64,000 bases of DNA from positions 5,146,001-5,210,000 of the forward strand of contig NZ_CP007044.2 in assembly GCF_000520015.2 (NCBI RefSeq), given 5' to 3'. This stretch comes from Chania multitudinisentens RB-25 (GTDB lineage: Bacteria; Pseudomonadota; Gammaproteobacteria; Enterobacterales; Enterobacteriaceae). The position numbers and the translations under genes are program-made. How positions within the stretch are numbered: position 1 is the first letter of the stretch; each line of letters starts with the position of its first letter. Positions 7,994 through 16,339 of the stretch are shown here, piece after piece. A model generated the notes under the pieces. That model ran no database searches. It saw only the letters and a list, made by a program, of their open reading frames with translations, and had not been told where the DNA came from.

Positions 7994-8884
7994 ATGCCGA
8001 CACGCCGCTACAGTGCCGATAGCCGCCGTACCGCGCTTCTTGAACGTATTGAAAGTGATATTCCTTACACCGTTGCCCAGGCATTGAGAGAGGATCTGGG
8101 GGGTGAAGTGGATGCCGAACGCGATATTACAGCGCAGTTATTACCGGCAGACAAGCAGGCTGAGGCCACCATCATCACCCGTGAAGCAGGGATCTTCTGT
8201 GGCCGCCGTTGGCTGAACGAGGTCTTTATCCAGTTGGGTAATCAAGTCACCGTAGAGTGGTTGGTAGAAGATGGTGCTCCGCTGGCCCCCAATCAACTGC
8301 TGTGCCATCTGCATGGCCCGGCGCGCATTTTGCTGACAGGGGAACGCACCGCGCTGAATTTTGTTCAGACGCTTTCCGGTGTCGCTACCGCCGTCAGCCA
8401 CTATGTCAAATTGCTGCAAGGCACACAAACCCGCCTGCTGGATACGCGTAAAACGCTGCCAGGCCTGCGTACCGCACTGAAATATGCGGTTCTGTGCGGC
8501 GGTGGCAACAATCATCGCCTGGGCCTTTCTGATGCTTTCCTGATTAAGGAAAACCATATCATCGCCTCCGGCTCGATTAAGAATGCGGTGGAGAAAGCCT
8601 TCTGGCTACACGCCGACGTCCCGGTGGAGGTCGAAGTTGAATCATTGGACGAACTCCAGCAGGCGCTGGATGCCGGTGCCGACATCGTGATGCTGGATAA
8701 TTTCAGCGTTGAAATGATGCGTGATGCGGTTGCCCTGGCTCAGGGGCAGACACAGCTTGAAGTTTCTGGCAACGTCACCGCCGAAACCCTGCGGGAATTC
8801 GCGGCAACCGGCGTGGATTATATTTCGGTTGGTGCGTTGACCAAGCACGTCACCGCTCTCGATTTGTCGATGCGTTTCAAATAA
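7994..8884 (+). CDS. nadC: Nicotinate-nucleotide pyrophosphorylase (quinolinate phosphoribosyltransferase)
   Basis: NadC converts quinolinate and PRPP to nicotinate mononucleotide in de novo NAD synthesis. The product has 296 residues (E. coli 297). Family motifs: QALREDLGG near residue 30, TGERTALNFVQTLSGVAT near 120, the basic LLDTRKTLPGLR near 150, and LGLSDAFLIKENHI near 185. The C-terminal barrel has VEVEVESLDE, IVMLDNFS and YISVGALTKH. The frame is open 61 codons further upstream, but that extension matches nothing in the family, so the ATG at 7994, three residues before RRYSAD, is used. Divergent from ampE. Confidence 0.97.
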   Translation: MPTRRYSADSRRTALLERIESDIPYTVAQALREDLGGEVDAERDITAQLLPADKQAEATIITREAGIFCGRRWLNEVFIQLGNQVTVEWLVEDGAPLAPNQLLCHLHGPARILLTGERTALNFVQTLSGVATAVSHYVKLLQGTQTRLLDTRKTLPGLRTALKYAVLCGGGNNHRLGLSDAFLIKENHIIASGSIKNAVEKAFWLHADVPVEVEVESLDELQQALDAGADIVMLDNFSVEMMRDAVALAQGQTQLEVSGNVTAETLREFAATGVDYISVGALTKHVTALDLSMRFK

Positions 8885-8898
8885 TCCTTTTTTCTACA

Positions 8899-8930
8899 GC
8901 CTCTTTGCAACCACAAAGAGGCCGTTTTTT
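8899..8930 (+). terminator. Rho-independent terminator of nadC
   Basis: GCCTCTTTG (8899-8907) pairs with CAAAGAGGC (8914-8922), followed by CGTTTTTT. Classic perfect 9-bp stem with a T-run. Confidence 0.92.
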
Positions 8931-9086
8931 CTCCCCTGATTTGCGAAGCACCACGCATTATTTTTTAACCACACGTAACAAAAACACTTGGTAGTGGAAA
9001 GCTTACGCATAATCATAATCCCCCGCTCGCCACCAGCCACTCAGCGCTTTAACGTTGCCTCCAGGTTTATCAGGAGGAAACAACAG

Positions 9087-9524
9087 ATGGAAACACAACG
9101 CGGTTTTACCTTGATTGAATTGATGGTGGTGATCGCCATTATCGCCATCCTGAGTGCTATCGGCATTCCCGCTTACCAGCGCTATATCCAGAAAGCGGCC
9201 ATGACCGATATGCTACAGGCCATGACGCCTTACAAAATGGCGGTCGAACTTTGTTCACTGGAAAACGGTGGCCCAACCGGGTGCAATGCTGGCAGTAAAG
9301 GCATCCCCGCTGGTGCCGCATCACGTTATGTCAGTAACATTCAGGTCAACCAGGGAATCATCAACCTGACGGGCACGCAAAGCTTACAGGGATTGGCGGT
9401 CATATTAACTCCGGTACAAGATCCCTCCGGCCTTATCCGCTGGACGCGCCAGTGCAGCAGCGATAACAGTAACTTGCAGGAAACCTGCCAAGAGGTTTTC
9501 CGCTTTGATGATGCGGCTGAGTGA
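9087..9524 (+). CDS. ppdD: Type IV prepilin PpdD (major pilin-like)
   Basis: PpdD is a type IV pilin subunit. The product has 145 residues (E. coli 146). METQRG followed by FTLIELMVVIAIIAIL is a textbook class III signal: cleavage after Gly-6, methylated Phe, and Glu-5 of the mature chain. The N-terminal hydrophobic helix is followed by an assembly-type domain with cysteines (CSLENG, GCNAG, RQCSS, ETCQ) likely paired as disulfides. The AGGAGG ribosome binding site 9 bases upstream fixes the start at 9087 although the frame is open further back. It leads a ppdD-hofB-hofC operon; prepilin peptidase and the hofMNOPQ genes are not in this window. Confidence 0.93.
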   Translation: METQRGFTLIELMVVIAIIAILSAIGIPAYQRYIQKAAMTDMLQAMTPYKMAVELCSLENGGPTGCNAGSKGIPAGAASRYVSNIQVNQGIINLTGTQSLQGLAVILTPVQDPSGLIRWTRQCSSDNSNLQETCQEVFRFDDAAE

Positions 9525-9534
9525 GGTGAATGAT

Positions 9535-10968
9535 ATGGAAATCAGTGATGAAATCCACGCGCTATGCCAGCGCTATCAGGCGCTGGCGCTCAGCGAAAGC
9601 TCACAACAGCTGACGGTCGCTCTGCACGGCGATATCCCCCCTACTCTGGTTCAAGCACTGCGTTTCGCCGCTGGCAAAAGTATTGTGGTTGAACAATGGC
9701 CTCTTGCTCGCCTGGAACAGGCACAAAATCAGTGGCGCGCCCCCGAGATCGCCCTACAGCCAGAGGCTCTAGAAGACAGCGCGCCTTCGCTTAACGATGA
9801 CAGCGACACCCCAGTAGTACAATTTATCAATCAGGCCCTTCGCCATGCCATTCAACGCAGGGCCTCTGACGTGCATTTTGAACCCTACCAACAGACACTC
9901 CGCGTCCGCTTAAGGATCGATGGTGTTTTACAGGCCATTACTTCCCCACCTTTGTCACTGGCAGCACGTATTACTGCCAGGTTGAAAATCATGGGGCAAT
10001 TGGATATTACCGAACGTCGTCTACCCCAAGACGGCCAACTCAGCGTCCAGTTGGACAATACCAGTTTCTCAATGCGTATTTCGACTCTGCCAACGTTGTA
10101 CGGGGAAAAGGTGGTACTGAGGATCTTGCAAACCGATCGCCAAGAACTGTTGCTCGAACAGCTTGGAATGAACCAGGCAGAACTTGGGCTTTATGCCAAA
10201 GCTCTTGCCAGCCCACAGGGGATGATTCTGGTCACCGGCCCCACCGGCAGTGGCAAAACCGTTACGCTCTACAGCGGCCTACGCCAGTTGAATGATGTGC
10301 AGAGCAATCTGTGCAGCGTGGAAGATCCCATCGAAATCCCGGTGTTTGGCATTAATCAGACCCAGGTCAACAGCAAAACCGAACTGGATTTTGCCCGTGT
10401 GTTACGGGCTCTGCTGCGCCAAGACCCTGATGTCATCATGATTGGTGAGATCCGTGATAGAGAAACTGCCGAGATCGCAGTAAAAGCCGCACAAACCGGG
10501 CACCTGGTGCTTTCTACTCTGCACACCAACTCCACCAGTGAAACCCTGACGCGCCTGACCCAAATGGGCATTCCCGGTTACCTGCTGGCGGCTTGCCTGA
10601 AGCTGATCATCGCGCAACGGTTAGTACGGCGTTTATGTTCACACTGCCGTTCTCCACACAGTGAAACCATGCGTTTCCCGGTAAATCTCTGGCCTGAACC
10701 GTTGGTTCCCTGGAGTGCCGCTGGTTGTGAACATTGCTTTGGCGGCTATTACGGCCGTATTGGCCTCTACGAACTGTTGACGATCACCCCTGAGGTACAG
10801 AACGCACTGCTACAAAATGCCTCAGCGGTTCAATTGGCTGACATTGCACAGCAGCAGGGGCAAATGACACTACTGCAAGCCGGTTTAGCTCTGGTGGCAC
10901 AAGGCATTACCTCCCTCGAAGAAGTGTACCGCGTGGTAGGTACAACAACAGACAGCGAGGCAATATGA
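9535..10968 (+). CDS. hofB: Type IV pilus assembly ATPase HofB (GspE/PilB family)
   Basis: HofB is a cytoplasmic hexameric ATPase expected to power pilin polymerisation. The product has 477 residues (E. coli 461). It shows FEPYQQTLRVRLRIDGVL (Asp/His-rich N2 region, near residue 120), Walker A GPTGSGKT near 240, an Asp box RQDPDVIMIGEIRDRETAE near 300, and a His box GHLVLSTLHTNS near 325. A tetracysteine zinc motif lies near 375-405 (CSHC and CEHC). I start it at the ATG at 9535, ten bases after the ppdD stop and behind AGGTGA; a longer start overlapping ppdD is possible. It overlaps hofC by four bases (ATGA). Confidence 0.93.
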   Translation: MEISDEIHALCQRYQALALSESSQQLTVALHGDIPPTLVQALRFAAGKSIVVEQWPLARLEQAQNQWRAPEIALQPEALEDSAPSLNDDSDTPVVQFINQALRHAIQRRASDVHFEPYQQTLRVRLRIDGVLQAITSPPLSLAARITARLKIMGQLDITERRLPQDGQLSVQLDNTSFSMRISTLPTLYGEKVVLRILQTDRQELLLEQLGMNQAELGLYAKALASPQGMILVTGPTGSGKTVTLYSGLRQLNDVQSNLCSVEDPIEIPVFGINQTQVNSKTELDFARVLRALLRQDPDVIMIGEIRDRETAEIAVKAAQTGHLVLSTLHTNSTSETLTRLTQMGIPGYLLAACLKLIIAQRLVRRLCSHCRSPHSETMRFPVNLWPEPLVPWSAAGCEHCFGGYYGRIGLYELLTITPEVQNALLQNASAVQLADIAQQQGQMTLLQAGLALVAQGITSLEEVYRVVGTTTDSEAI

Positions 10969-12167
10969 TGAAAAAACGCCGACTGTATTTATGGTTGGCC
11001 ATCGATCCTAACGGTGGGATCTGCCAAGGTGAATTGATGGCTGACAAGAAAAGCCAGGTGTATCAGCAACTGTTTGAGCAGGGGTTGCAGCCCTATCAAA
11101 TCCGTGGAGGGAAACACATCGCCCCACGTCTCTGGCGTGGTGAGCCCATGATCCAATTTACCCGGCAATTGGCTACGTTGTTACAGGCTGGGCTGCCGTT
11201 GGTAAACGGTCTGCAATTGCTGGCAAAAGAACATCAGTCAGCGGCGTGGCGTTGCTTGTTATTGGAGATCGCTCACAAAGTGGCGCAAGGGCAACCTTTT
11301 TCCGAAGTGATTACCGAGCAACAGGCCGTATTTCCATTAATTTATCGCCAGTTGATCGCCATCGGTGAACTGACCGGCAATCTTGATCGCTGCTGCCTGC
11401 AATTGGCACAGCAACAGGAAGCTCAGCAGAAACTACAGAAAAAGGTCGTTAAAGCCCTGCGCTACCCCTTATTTATCTGCGTGGTCGCCATTCTGGTCAG
11501 CATACTGATGCTGGTGATGGTGTTACCCGAATTTGCCAAGGTATATCAATCATTCGATGCGCCACTCCCTTGGTTTACCCAAGGGCTACTCAATTTTTCT
11601 GCGTTGCTGATCAATACCGGGCCGTATTTGCTGGTGGTTTTGGCAGGGATAATAGGGTTTTATCTACGTTATTTACACGCTTTACCTGATTGGCAGCAAC
11701 GAGAACAAGCCACTTTGCTACGCATACCACTGATCTCTTCACTGATAAAAGGCAGTTGTCTCAGCCAGATATTCCGCATTCTGACCATGACTCAGCAGGC
11801 TGGATTAACGCTGGTAGAGGGGCTACATGCCGCCACACTGTCGGTAGGTAATCTGTTTTATCGCCAAGCTCTGGAAACTATCCAGCAACAGTTGGTACAA
11901 GGGCACCCGTTCCACAGCGCATTAGCTCAACAAACCTTGTTTCCTTCCCTGTGCCAGCAGTTGGTACGGGTTGGAGAAGAATCCGGCACCCTGGATACCC
12001 TGTTAGGGAAATTAGCGCACTGGCATGAGCAACAAACTCACGAACTTGCTGATACGCTGGCACAAACGTTGGAACCGCTGTTGATGATGGTTGTTGGCGG
12101 CATCGTCGGCATTTTGGTTATTGCCATGTATTTGCCGATCTTCCAACTGGGAAACGTGCTGGGATAA
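10965..12167 (+). CDS. hofC: Type IV pilus inner membrane platform protein HofC (GspF/PilC family)
   Basis: HofC is the polytopic platform protein that works with HofB. The product has 400 residues. It has two GspF domains, each beginning with a similar element: FTRQLATLLQAGLPLVNGL near residue 63 and IFRILTMTQQAGLTLVEGL near 265. Membrane segments lie near 165-190, 215-235 and at the C-terminus (LLMMVVGGIVGILVIAMYLPIF). The start ATG overlaps the hofB stop, indicating translational coupling; a second ATG follows at once and could be used instead. Convergent with guaC. Confidence 0.92.
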   Translation: MMKKRRLYLWLAIDPNGGICQGELMADKKSQVYQQLFEQGLQPYQIRGGKHIAPRLWRGEPMIQFTRQLATLLQAGLPLVNGLQLLAKEHQSAAWRCLLLEIAHKVAQGQPFSEVITEQQAVFPLIYRQLIAIGELTGNLDRCCLQLAQQQEAQQKLQKKVVKALRYPLFICVVAILVSILMLVMVLPEFAKVYQSFDAPLPWFTQGLLNFSALLINTGPYLLVVLAGIIGFYLRYLHALPDWQQREQATLLRIPLISSLIKGSCLSQIFRILTMTQQAGLTLVEGLHAATLSVGNLFYRQALETIQQQLVQGHPFHSALAQQTLFPSLCQQLVRVGEESGTLDTLLGKLAHWHEQQTHELADTLAQTLEPLLMMVVGGIVGILVIAMYLPIFQLGNVLG

Positions 12168-12180
12168 CCCTAGAGATGAC

Positions 12181-12203
12181 AAAACCCGGCGTTAACCGGG
12201 TTG
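12181..12203 (-). terminator. Terminator of guaC (perhaps bidirectional with hofC)
   Basis: AACCCGG (12183-12189), CGTTAA, CCGGGTT (12196-12202); on the minus strand the stem is followed by TTG after four T-pairs. Between the convergent hofC and guaC stops. Confidence 0.6.
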
Positions 12204-12224
12204 TTCAAAGAGAATCATTGGTAC

Positions 12225-13268
12225 TTATTTGCTACCGAAAACGCGGTTTTCCTGCTCCGCAACGCGGATAAACGTCGTGCGTTTGGTCAGTTCTTTTAAG
12301 CGCTCAGCACCAACATAAGTACAGGCGGAACGCAAACCACCTAAGATATCACGCACGGTAAACTCAACTTCGCCACGCAGTGGCAGCTTGACGGTTTTAC
12401 CTTCAGCAGCGCGGTATCCGGCAACGCCGCCCACATGGCGCTTCATTGCAGATTCAGAACTCATACCATAAAACAGCATGAACTTTTCACCGTTCTCTTC
12501 GACTACGGTACCTTCACATTCATCATGCCCTGCCAGCATCCCACCCAGCATCACAAAATCTGCACCACCGCCGAAAGCTTTAGCCACATCACCCGGCACG
12601 GAACATCCACCGTCGCTGACAATCTGCCCACCCAAACCGTGCGCCGCATCGGCACATTCGATCACAGCAGAAAGCTGCGGATAACCCACGCCGGTTTTCA
12701 CGCGAGTGGTGCAGACCGAGCCTGGGCCGATCCCTACTTTAACAATGTCAGCACCTGACAGAACCAGTTCTTCCACCATTTCACCGGTAACCACATTACC
12801 AGCACAGATCACATGATTCGGGCAAGCTTCACGGGCTCTTTTCAGGAAGGCGACAAAATGTTCGGAGTAGCCGTTTGCGACATCGATGCAGATGAACTTC
12901 AGCCCTGAAGACAAAGCTAAGATCTGCTTCATTTTCACAAAGTCAGCTTCGGAAGTGCCGGTAGACACCATCACATGGCGCAAAGTGGATTCTGGAGCAC
13001 GCTGAACAAATTCAGCCCATTGCTCAACGGTGTAGTGTTTGTGAACAGCGGTAAGAATACCGAAGGATGCCAGAGCCTCAGCCATGCGGAAGGTGCCAAC
13101 CGTGTCCATATTAGCGGCGATAATCGGCACACCAGACCAATTCCACCCTGAATGTTTGAAGGTAAACTGGCGTTGCAGTTCAACTTCTGAGCGGCTTTTC
13201 AGCGTGGAACGCTTTGGGCGAATCAACACATCTTTAAAGCCCAACTTCAAATCTTCTTCAATACGCAT
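12225..13268 (-). CDS. guaC: GMP reductase
   Basis: GuaC reduces GMP to IMP with NADPH and releases ammonia, allowing guanine nucleotides to be reused for adenine nucleotides. The product has 347 residues, as in E. coli. The catalytic Cys lies near residue 186 in GIGPGSVCTTRVKTGVGYPQ. Phosphate-binding loops are DGGCSVPGDVAKAFGGGADFVMLGG, and the flap region AAEGKTVKLPLRG near 290 fits the enzyme rather than IMP dehydrogenase, as does the lack of CBS domains. It stands alone, divergent from coaE by 364 bp. Confidence 0.97.
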   Translation of the reverse strand: MRIEEDLKLGFKDVLIRPKRSTLKSRSEVELQRQFTFKHSGWNWSGVPIIAANMDTVGTFRMAEALASFGILTAVHKHYTVEQWAEFVQRAPESTLRHVMVSTGTSEADFVKMKQILALSSGLKFICIDVANGYSEHFVAFLKRAREACPNHVICAGNVVTGEMVEELVLSGADIVKVGIGPGSVCTTRVKTGVGYPQLSAVIECADAAHGLGGQIVSDGGCSVPGDVAKAFGGGADFVMLGGMLAGHDECEGTVVEENGEKFMLFYGMSSESAMKRHVGGVAGYRAAEGKTVKLPLRGEVEFTVRDILGGLRSACTYVGAERLKELTKRTTFIRVAEQENRVFGSK

Positions 13269-13320
13269 GACAAATAATTTCCTGGTTTTTGGCGACGGAT
13301 CGCAGGGAGATATTCGAACC

Positions 13321-13366
13321 TATACCCTATGAATTTCAAATTGCGGTTTGAAAAATGACGGGTAGA
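13321..13366. repeat. Short interrupted palindrome of a dispersed intergenic repeat family
   Basis: A symmetrical 46-bp unit: TACCC (13323-13327), 6 bp, TTTCAAA (13334-13340), TTGCGG, TTTGAAA (13347-13353), 6 bp, GGGTA (13360-13364). Its right end TTTGAAAAATGACGGGT also occurs near 63666, and the reverse complement resembles the element near 27579. The rest of the 364-bp guaC-coaE gap holds a TATAAT box at 13444-13449 (plus strand, weak -35), a candidate coaE promoter, and no gene. Confidence 0.6.
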
Positions 13367-13632
13367 TTAATGCCAGTTCCAGTGACGCTATCATACGCAC
13401 TAATAATCGCTCGGCAAGACTGCGATTTCGCGTTTATTTGCGCTATAATTCCGCTAATTTACCTATGGCAATGCAGTGTGATTCCTGCCTCACTTTTTCT
13501 GCCCCTGTCCCATCTGGTGAAGTGATATCTTATGATATAGGGCAAGCCGTTCGCGCCAACTTGCACTTCTGCGTGATCGCTTTATGATTCGTTTTATTCT
13601 TTTTTAATGAGTTTCGGGATGCCTCCTCTACC

Positions 13633-14238
13633 ATGGCCTACATTGTTGCATTGACAGGCGGTATCGGCAGCGGCAAATCCACCATCGCAGACTCCTTTGC
13701 GCGGTTTGGTGTGACCATCGTTGATGCTGATGTCATTGCCCGCCAGGTCGTTGAGCCTGAAACTTCCGCTTTGGCCGCTATTGCTGCACATTTTGGTACT
13801 AAAATATTGCTGCCAGACGGTTCACTCAACCGTTCTGCTTTGCGTCAGCGCATCTTCAGTCATCCTGATGAGAAAACCTGGCTTAATCAGTTACTGCATC
13901 CACTGATTCACCAGGAAACCCAACGTCAATTGGCAAAGGCCGATAGCCCCTATGCACTTTGGGTGGTGCCTTTACTGGTGGAAAACAACCTCCAGGATCG
14001 CGCTAACCGTGTTTTGGTTGTTGATGTTGACCACGAAACACAACTCGTCAGAACCATGACCCGTGACGGCATCAGCCGCCAGCAGGCGCAGGACATTTTG
14101 TCTACACAGGCCACGCGTGAACAACGCCAGGCAGTAGCAGACGACATTATTGATAATAGTGGCACTGCTCAGGCAATTGAGCCTTATGTAACCACACTGC
14201 ATCGCCGCTATCTTGAGCTGGCAACATCAGCGACCTGA
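13633..14238 (+). CDS. coaE: Dephospho-CoA kinase
   Basis: CoaE phosphorylates the 3'-hydroxyl of dephospho-CoA with ATP, the last step of coenzyme A synthesis. The product has 201 residues (E. coli 206). P-loop GGIGSGKST at residues 8-16; IVDADVIARQVVEP near 32 for the substrate; LLHPLIH near 84; VPLLVE near 113. No strong ribosome binding site is visible, but MAYIVALTGGIG matches the family start. First gene of coaE-zapD-yacG, spaced 14 and 41 bp. Confidence 0.96.
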   Translation: MAYIVALTGGIGSGKSTIADSFARFGVTIVDADVIARQVVEPETSALAAIAAHFGTKILLPDGSLNRSALRQRIFSHPDEKTWLNQLLHPLIHQETQRQLAKADSPYALWVVPLLVENNLQDRANRVLVVDVDHETQLVRTMTRDGISRQQAQDILSTQATREQRQAVADDIIDNSGTAQAIEPYVTTLHRRYLELATSAT

Positions 14239-14252
14239 CAGGATTACACTGA

Positions 14253-15005
14253 ATGAGTGACGCTTCCCTAACCGTTCTTTTTGAACACCCATTGAATGAA
14301 AAAATGCGCACCTGGCTGCGAATCGAATTTTTATTGCAGCAATTACATAACCAAAAAGCCTTGAGCGAAACCGCTATTGCCCTGACTTTTTTTCGCACAG
14401 TTTCAGATCTGCTAGACGTGTTGGAACGTGGTGAAGTTCGGACCGAACTGCTGAAAGAATTGGAACGCCAGCAACAAAAATTGCTGCAATGGAGCGAAGT
14501 GCCCGGCGTTGATATGCATTTGGTTAATCAGTTGCGCAGCCAGCTGAAAACACGTGCTGCATCATTGATGTCTGCTCCCCGTATGGGCCAAGCATTGCGC
14601 GAAGATCGTTTGATCAGCTTAGTACGCCAACGTCTAAGCATTCCGGGTGGCTGCTGTAGCTTTGATTTGCCAACCTTGCACATGTGGATGCATGTTCCCC
14701 AAGATGAACGTGACGCCGATGTTGCAGCCTGGCTGAAAACATTAGAACCTCTGCATCAAGCACTAACCATGGTGCTGGATCTGGTACGTCAGTCAGGGCA
14801 ATTTCGTAATCAAATCAGTTTAAATGGCTTCTTTCAGGACAACGCTGAAGGCGCGGATCTATTACGCTTGCGTATCGGTCTGGCCTACCAGTTATACCCA
14901 CAAATCTCCGGCCACAAAACGCGTTATGCCATCCGTTTTATGCCGTTGGACAGTGAAAACGGCGTGGTGCCAGAACGTTTGAATTTTGAACTGGCCTGCT
15001 GCTAA
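14253..15005 (+). CDS. zapD: Cell division protein ZapD (FtsZ bundling factor)
   Basis: ZapD (YacF) binds the C-terminal tail of FtsZ and cross-links its filaments at midcell. The product has 250 residues (E. coli 247). The all-helical N-terminal half (FEHPLNEKMRTWLRIEFLLQQL near residues 10-30) and the beta domain ending in YAIRFMPLDSENGVVPERLNFELACC are typical. Its partner ftsZ is in the same window but in a different operon. Confidence 0.95.
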   Translation: MSDASLTVLFEHPLNEKMRTWLRIEFLLQQLHNQKALSETAIALTFFRTVSDLLDVLERGEVRTELLKELERQQQKLLQWSEVPGVDMHLVNQLRSQLKTRAASLMSAPRMGQALREDRLISLVRQRLSIPGGCCSFDLPTLHMWMHVPQDERDADVAAWLKTLEPLHQALTMVLDLVRQSGQFRNQISLNGFFQDNAEGADLLRLRIGLAYQLYPQISGHKTRYAIRFMPLDSENGVVPERLNFELACC

Positions 15006-15046
15006 AACCCCTAACCTGCATCTGGCAAAGGGAGTAAAGAAGATAT

Positions 15047-15241
15047 ATGACTACCGTAGTAAAGTGCCCAATCTGTGGCAAAGGTGTGGTTTGGGGAGAA
15101 ATCAGCCCTTATCGCCCCTTTTGCTGCAAACGTTGCCAGTTGATCGATCTCGGTGAATGGGCCGATGAAGAAAAACGCATTCCGAGCCACGGCGATCTGT
15201 CGGAGAGCGAAGACTGGAGTGAAGATAACAACGAGCATTGA
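15047..15241 (+). CDS. yacG: DNA gyrase inhibitor YacG
   Basis: YacG is a tiny zinc protein that binds GyrB and inhibits gyrase. The product has 64 residues (E. coli 65). The zinc ligands are CPICGKG (Cys-8, Cys-11) and FCCKRCQLIDLGEWA (Cys near 27 and 31). The C-terminal third is acidic and disordered. GGGAG ribosome binding site about 14 bases upstream. Last gene of coaE-zapD-yacG. Confidence 0.96.
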   Translation: MTTVVKCPICGKGVVWGEISPYRPFCCKRCQLIDLGEWADEEKRIPSHGDLSESEDWSEDNNEH

Positions 15242-15291
15242 CCATCGCCATGGTGAACTGGCATTGCTAAACCGAAAAAATCATTGAACTG

Positions 15292-15324
15292 GTAGCAAAC
15301 GCCTGTGTCATGGGCGTTTGCTAC
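15292..15324 (+). terminator. Hairpin downstream of yacG
   Basis: Perfect 12-bp stem: GTAGCAAACGCC (15292-15303), 9-nt loop, GGCGTTTGCTAC (15313-15324), 50 bases after the yacG stop. No T-run follows, so it may be an mRNA 3' end stabiliser or a Rho-assisted site rather than an intrinsic terminator. Confidence 0.5.
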
Positions 15325-15603
15325 TACCGTGGTGCCCGAACACGGAAAACGTCAGGCAAAGAGTGGCCATCAAACAAAATACATGAACCTTCCATGGCAG
15401 CACGATTCACCCTCAGCAATCATTACGTGCAAAAAAATTTAAAGAACGACAGAGTTAATTTTAAAAAACGCATTTTATTTCTAGTTAAAATAAACTCTAG
15501 ACTTTCAAAAATATCGATTACAAAAATCGTCACCAGTTACACATCAAATCCCATTACCGATAAAATCAGCAAAATAATAAAATAATTTTAAATAGGAAGA
15601 CTG

Positions 15604-15896
15604 ATGAAAGAATTAAAGATATTTCATCAAATTATCGGTGAGTTACTTACATTGGAATTGAGCATTCTATTAAATATTTTCAACATATTATTTCCTTTGA
15701 AATTAATGAGAAAAACCTCATTAATTTAGGCATGAAATACCATGAGCACTTTTTCATTACCGCCATTCTGGGGGGTGCAGAGAATGATAATCCCATGCAA
15801 GTGTTAGACTTCTTGAGATTTAATCAGCTAAGCAGCGATATAACCAAACCCATTATGGCATTAAATGATGAAGGTGATGGAAGAGTTCCATTATAA
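15604..15896 (+). pseudogene. Frameshifted small gene, possibly a SUKH/SMI1-like immunity protein
   Basis: An ATG at 15604 follows a good ribosome binding site (AGGAAG) and opens MKELKIFHQIIGELLT, but this frame stops at 15727. The neighbouring frame is open from 15642 to 15896 and continues the same character (YIGIEHSIKYFQHIISFEIN, later YHEHFFITAILGGAENDN, VLDFLRFNQLSSDITKPIMA, LNDEGDGRVPL). Joined by a one-base shift near 15640-15655 the product would be about 98 residues. The C-terminal pattern (bulky-Pro-Ile-x-x-Leu-Asn-Asp-Glu-Gly-Asp-Gly) resembles the core of SMI1/KNR4 (SUKH) immunity proteins, but I cannot confirm that. The DNA is much more AT-rich than its neighbours, as in acquired genes. 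A smaller intact reading frame, ATG at 15732 (54 codons), could also be translated. Confidence 0.4.
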
Positions 15897-16339
15897 ATAA
15901 AACCTTATATCACTTTGCAAAAGAATAAACTCACATTGCTTAATACAATAAATAATGTCCTGTCGCATTAAGATCAGGCGGAATGCGGGGACAAATAGTC
16001 CCCGTGCGGAGGTTTAAACTGCCTTTGATGTACCATATGTATCAGTTCAATCCTTGCCAATAGGGCTTACGTTCATCGGAATTTTGGATAATAGTATTAA
16101 TTAATAATGAGTTAAGAACCAAGATCCTCATATTTTCACATGCTCAGCCGTTTCTATATATGTATATCACCAACGATAATCATGTAATTAAAGCCACTCC
16201 CGAAAATACCGTTTCGCAGACAAATAGGAATAAACTCAACAGCGAATTTCTTTCTCGTTAGAACCTCATCAGCTTCCTCAGCCCCACCAATGGCGACGTG
16301 TTTTATGGCTAGGAACGGGAAAAAGCGCGCTTGAGATTC
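15897..16339. other. AT-rich gap before mutT, no recognised gene
   Basis: The rest of the yacG-mutT interval has only broken frames. It contains a small hairpin near 15987-16004 (GGGGAC and GTCCCC arms). Around 16230-16320 a frame interrupted by stop codons reads SEFLSR, stop, NLISFLSPTNGDVFYG, stop, which may be a decayed coding remnant. I cannot assign it. Confidence 0.4.

Noticed and set aside
15310..15585. 91-codon frame after yacG
   Set aside because: Begins inside the hairpin, has no ribosome binding site and has low-complexity Lys/Ile/Ser composition typical of AT-rich noncoding DNA.
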